Shown in pieces: positions 41,444 through 41,680 of a stretch of DNA of 41,680 nucleotides. A program made the position numbers and the translations under genes. The DNA lies in contig NZ_NBYX01000037.1 of NCBI RefSeq assembly GCF_002099195.1, positions 1-41,680 on the forward strand, given 5' to 3'. This DNA is from Burkholderia puraquae. Its GTDB lineage: Bacteria > Pseudomonadota > Gammaproteobacteria > Burkholderiales > Burkholderiaceae. Numbering within the stretch: the stretch's first letter is position 1; every line of letters starts with the position of its first letter. The notes under the pieces are model-generated. The model searched no databases and was not told the DNA's origin. It was given only the letters and a program-made list of their open reading frames with translations.

Positions 41444-41680
<237 letters not shown>

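Overview
The window is a GC-rich, gene-dense stretch of a Burkholderia chromosome, most likely the Burkholderia cepacia complex. That call rests on the strong G/C third-position bias, the protein sequences and the gene content (a seven-gene hut operon, puu genes, and a VC_2705-type symporter next to acs). It is an inference without database support. Genes at both edges are cut: a spuC-like aminotransferase on the left and acs on the right. I saw no IS element, CRISPR array, rRNA or replication origin.

Left part (1-11.3 kb, minus strand) is amino acid and polyamine catabolism. The genes puuD, puuA and spuC form a putrescine-degradation unit behind a 28-bp palindrome that overlaps a promoter. 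Upstream lies a complete histidine-utilization operon, hutH-hutC-hutU-hutD-hutI-hutF-hutG. It ends in a strong terminator and starts behind two copies of a TTGTCTAGACAA-like HutC operator. The route is the five-step HutF/HutG version that releases ammonia, then formate plus glutamate.

The middle left (11.4-18 kb) holds single genes: an internally deleted amino-acid-binding-protein remnant, a Sfp-type phosphopantetheinyl transferase, an alpha/beta hydrolase, a LysR regulator, an MFS transporter with a 38-codon overlapping microprotein, and a photolyase.

The most interesting block is 18.3-27.4 kb. A minus-strand operon (DUF1214 protein, sulfotransferase, SDR, DHH phosphoesterase) diverges from cysD-cysNC and a LuxR-type regulator. 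A perfect 19-bp inverted repeat sits in the shared promoter region. CysD plus the CysN-CysC fusion make PAPS, the sulfotransferase would use it, and the DHH protein could hydrolyse the PAP by-product. This resembles the logic of rhizobial NodPQ-NodH and suggests a dedicated sulfonation (or sulfonate-ester metabolism) pathway with unknown substrate. An SRPBCC gene and a truncated SnoaL-like gene lie next to it.

Next (27.5-33.2 kb) come an ACS-family MFS transporter with a lactonase-family beta-propeller, an AraC regulator divergent from a membrane fatty acid desaturase with a 16-bp direct repeat between them, and a HAD-IB phosphatase. Then (33.3-38 kb) comes a tellurite/stress operon: telA, a vWA gene, a DUF475/TerC-like membrane protein, terD and an unrecognised gene. 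The right end has tRNA-Ser(GGA) with its terminator, a decayed tRNA 3' end with a second terminator, the DUF4212-symporter pair, and the end of acs.
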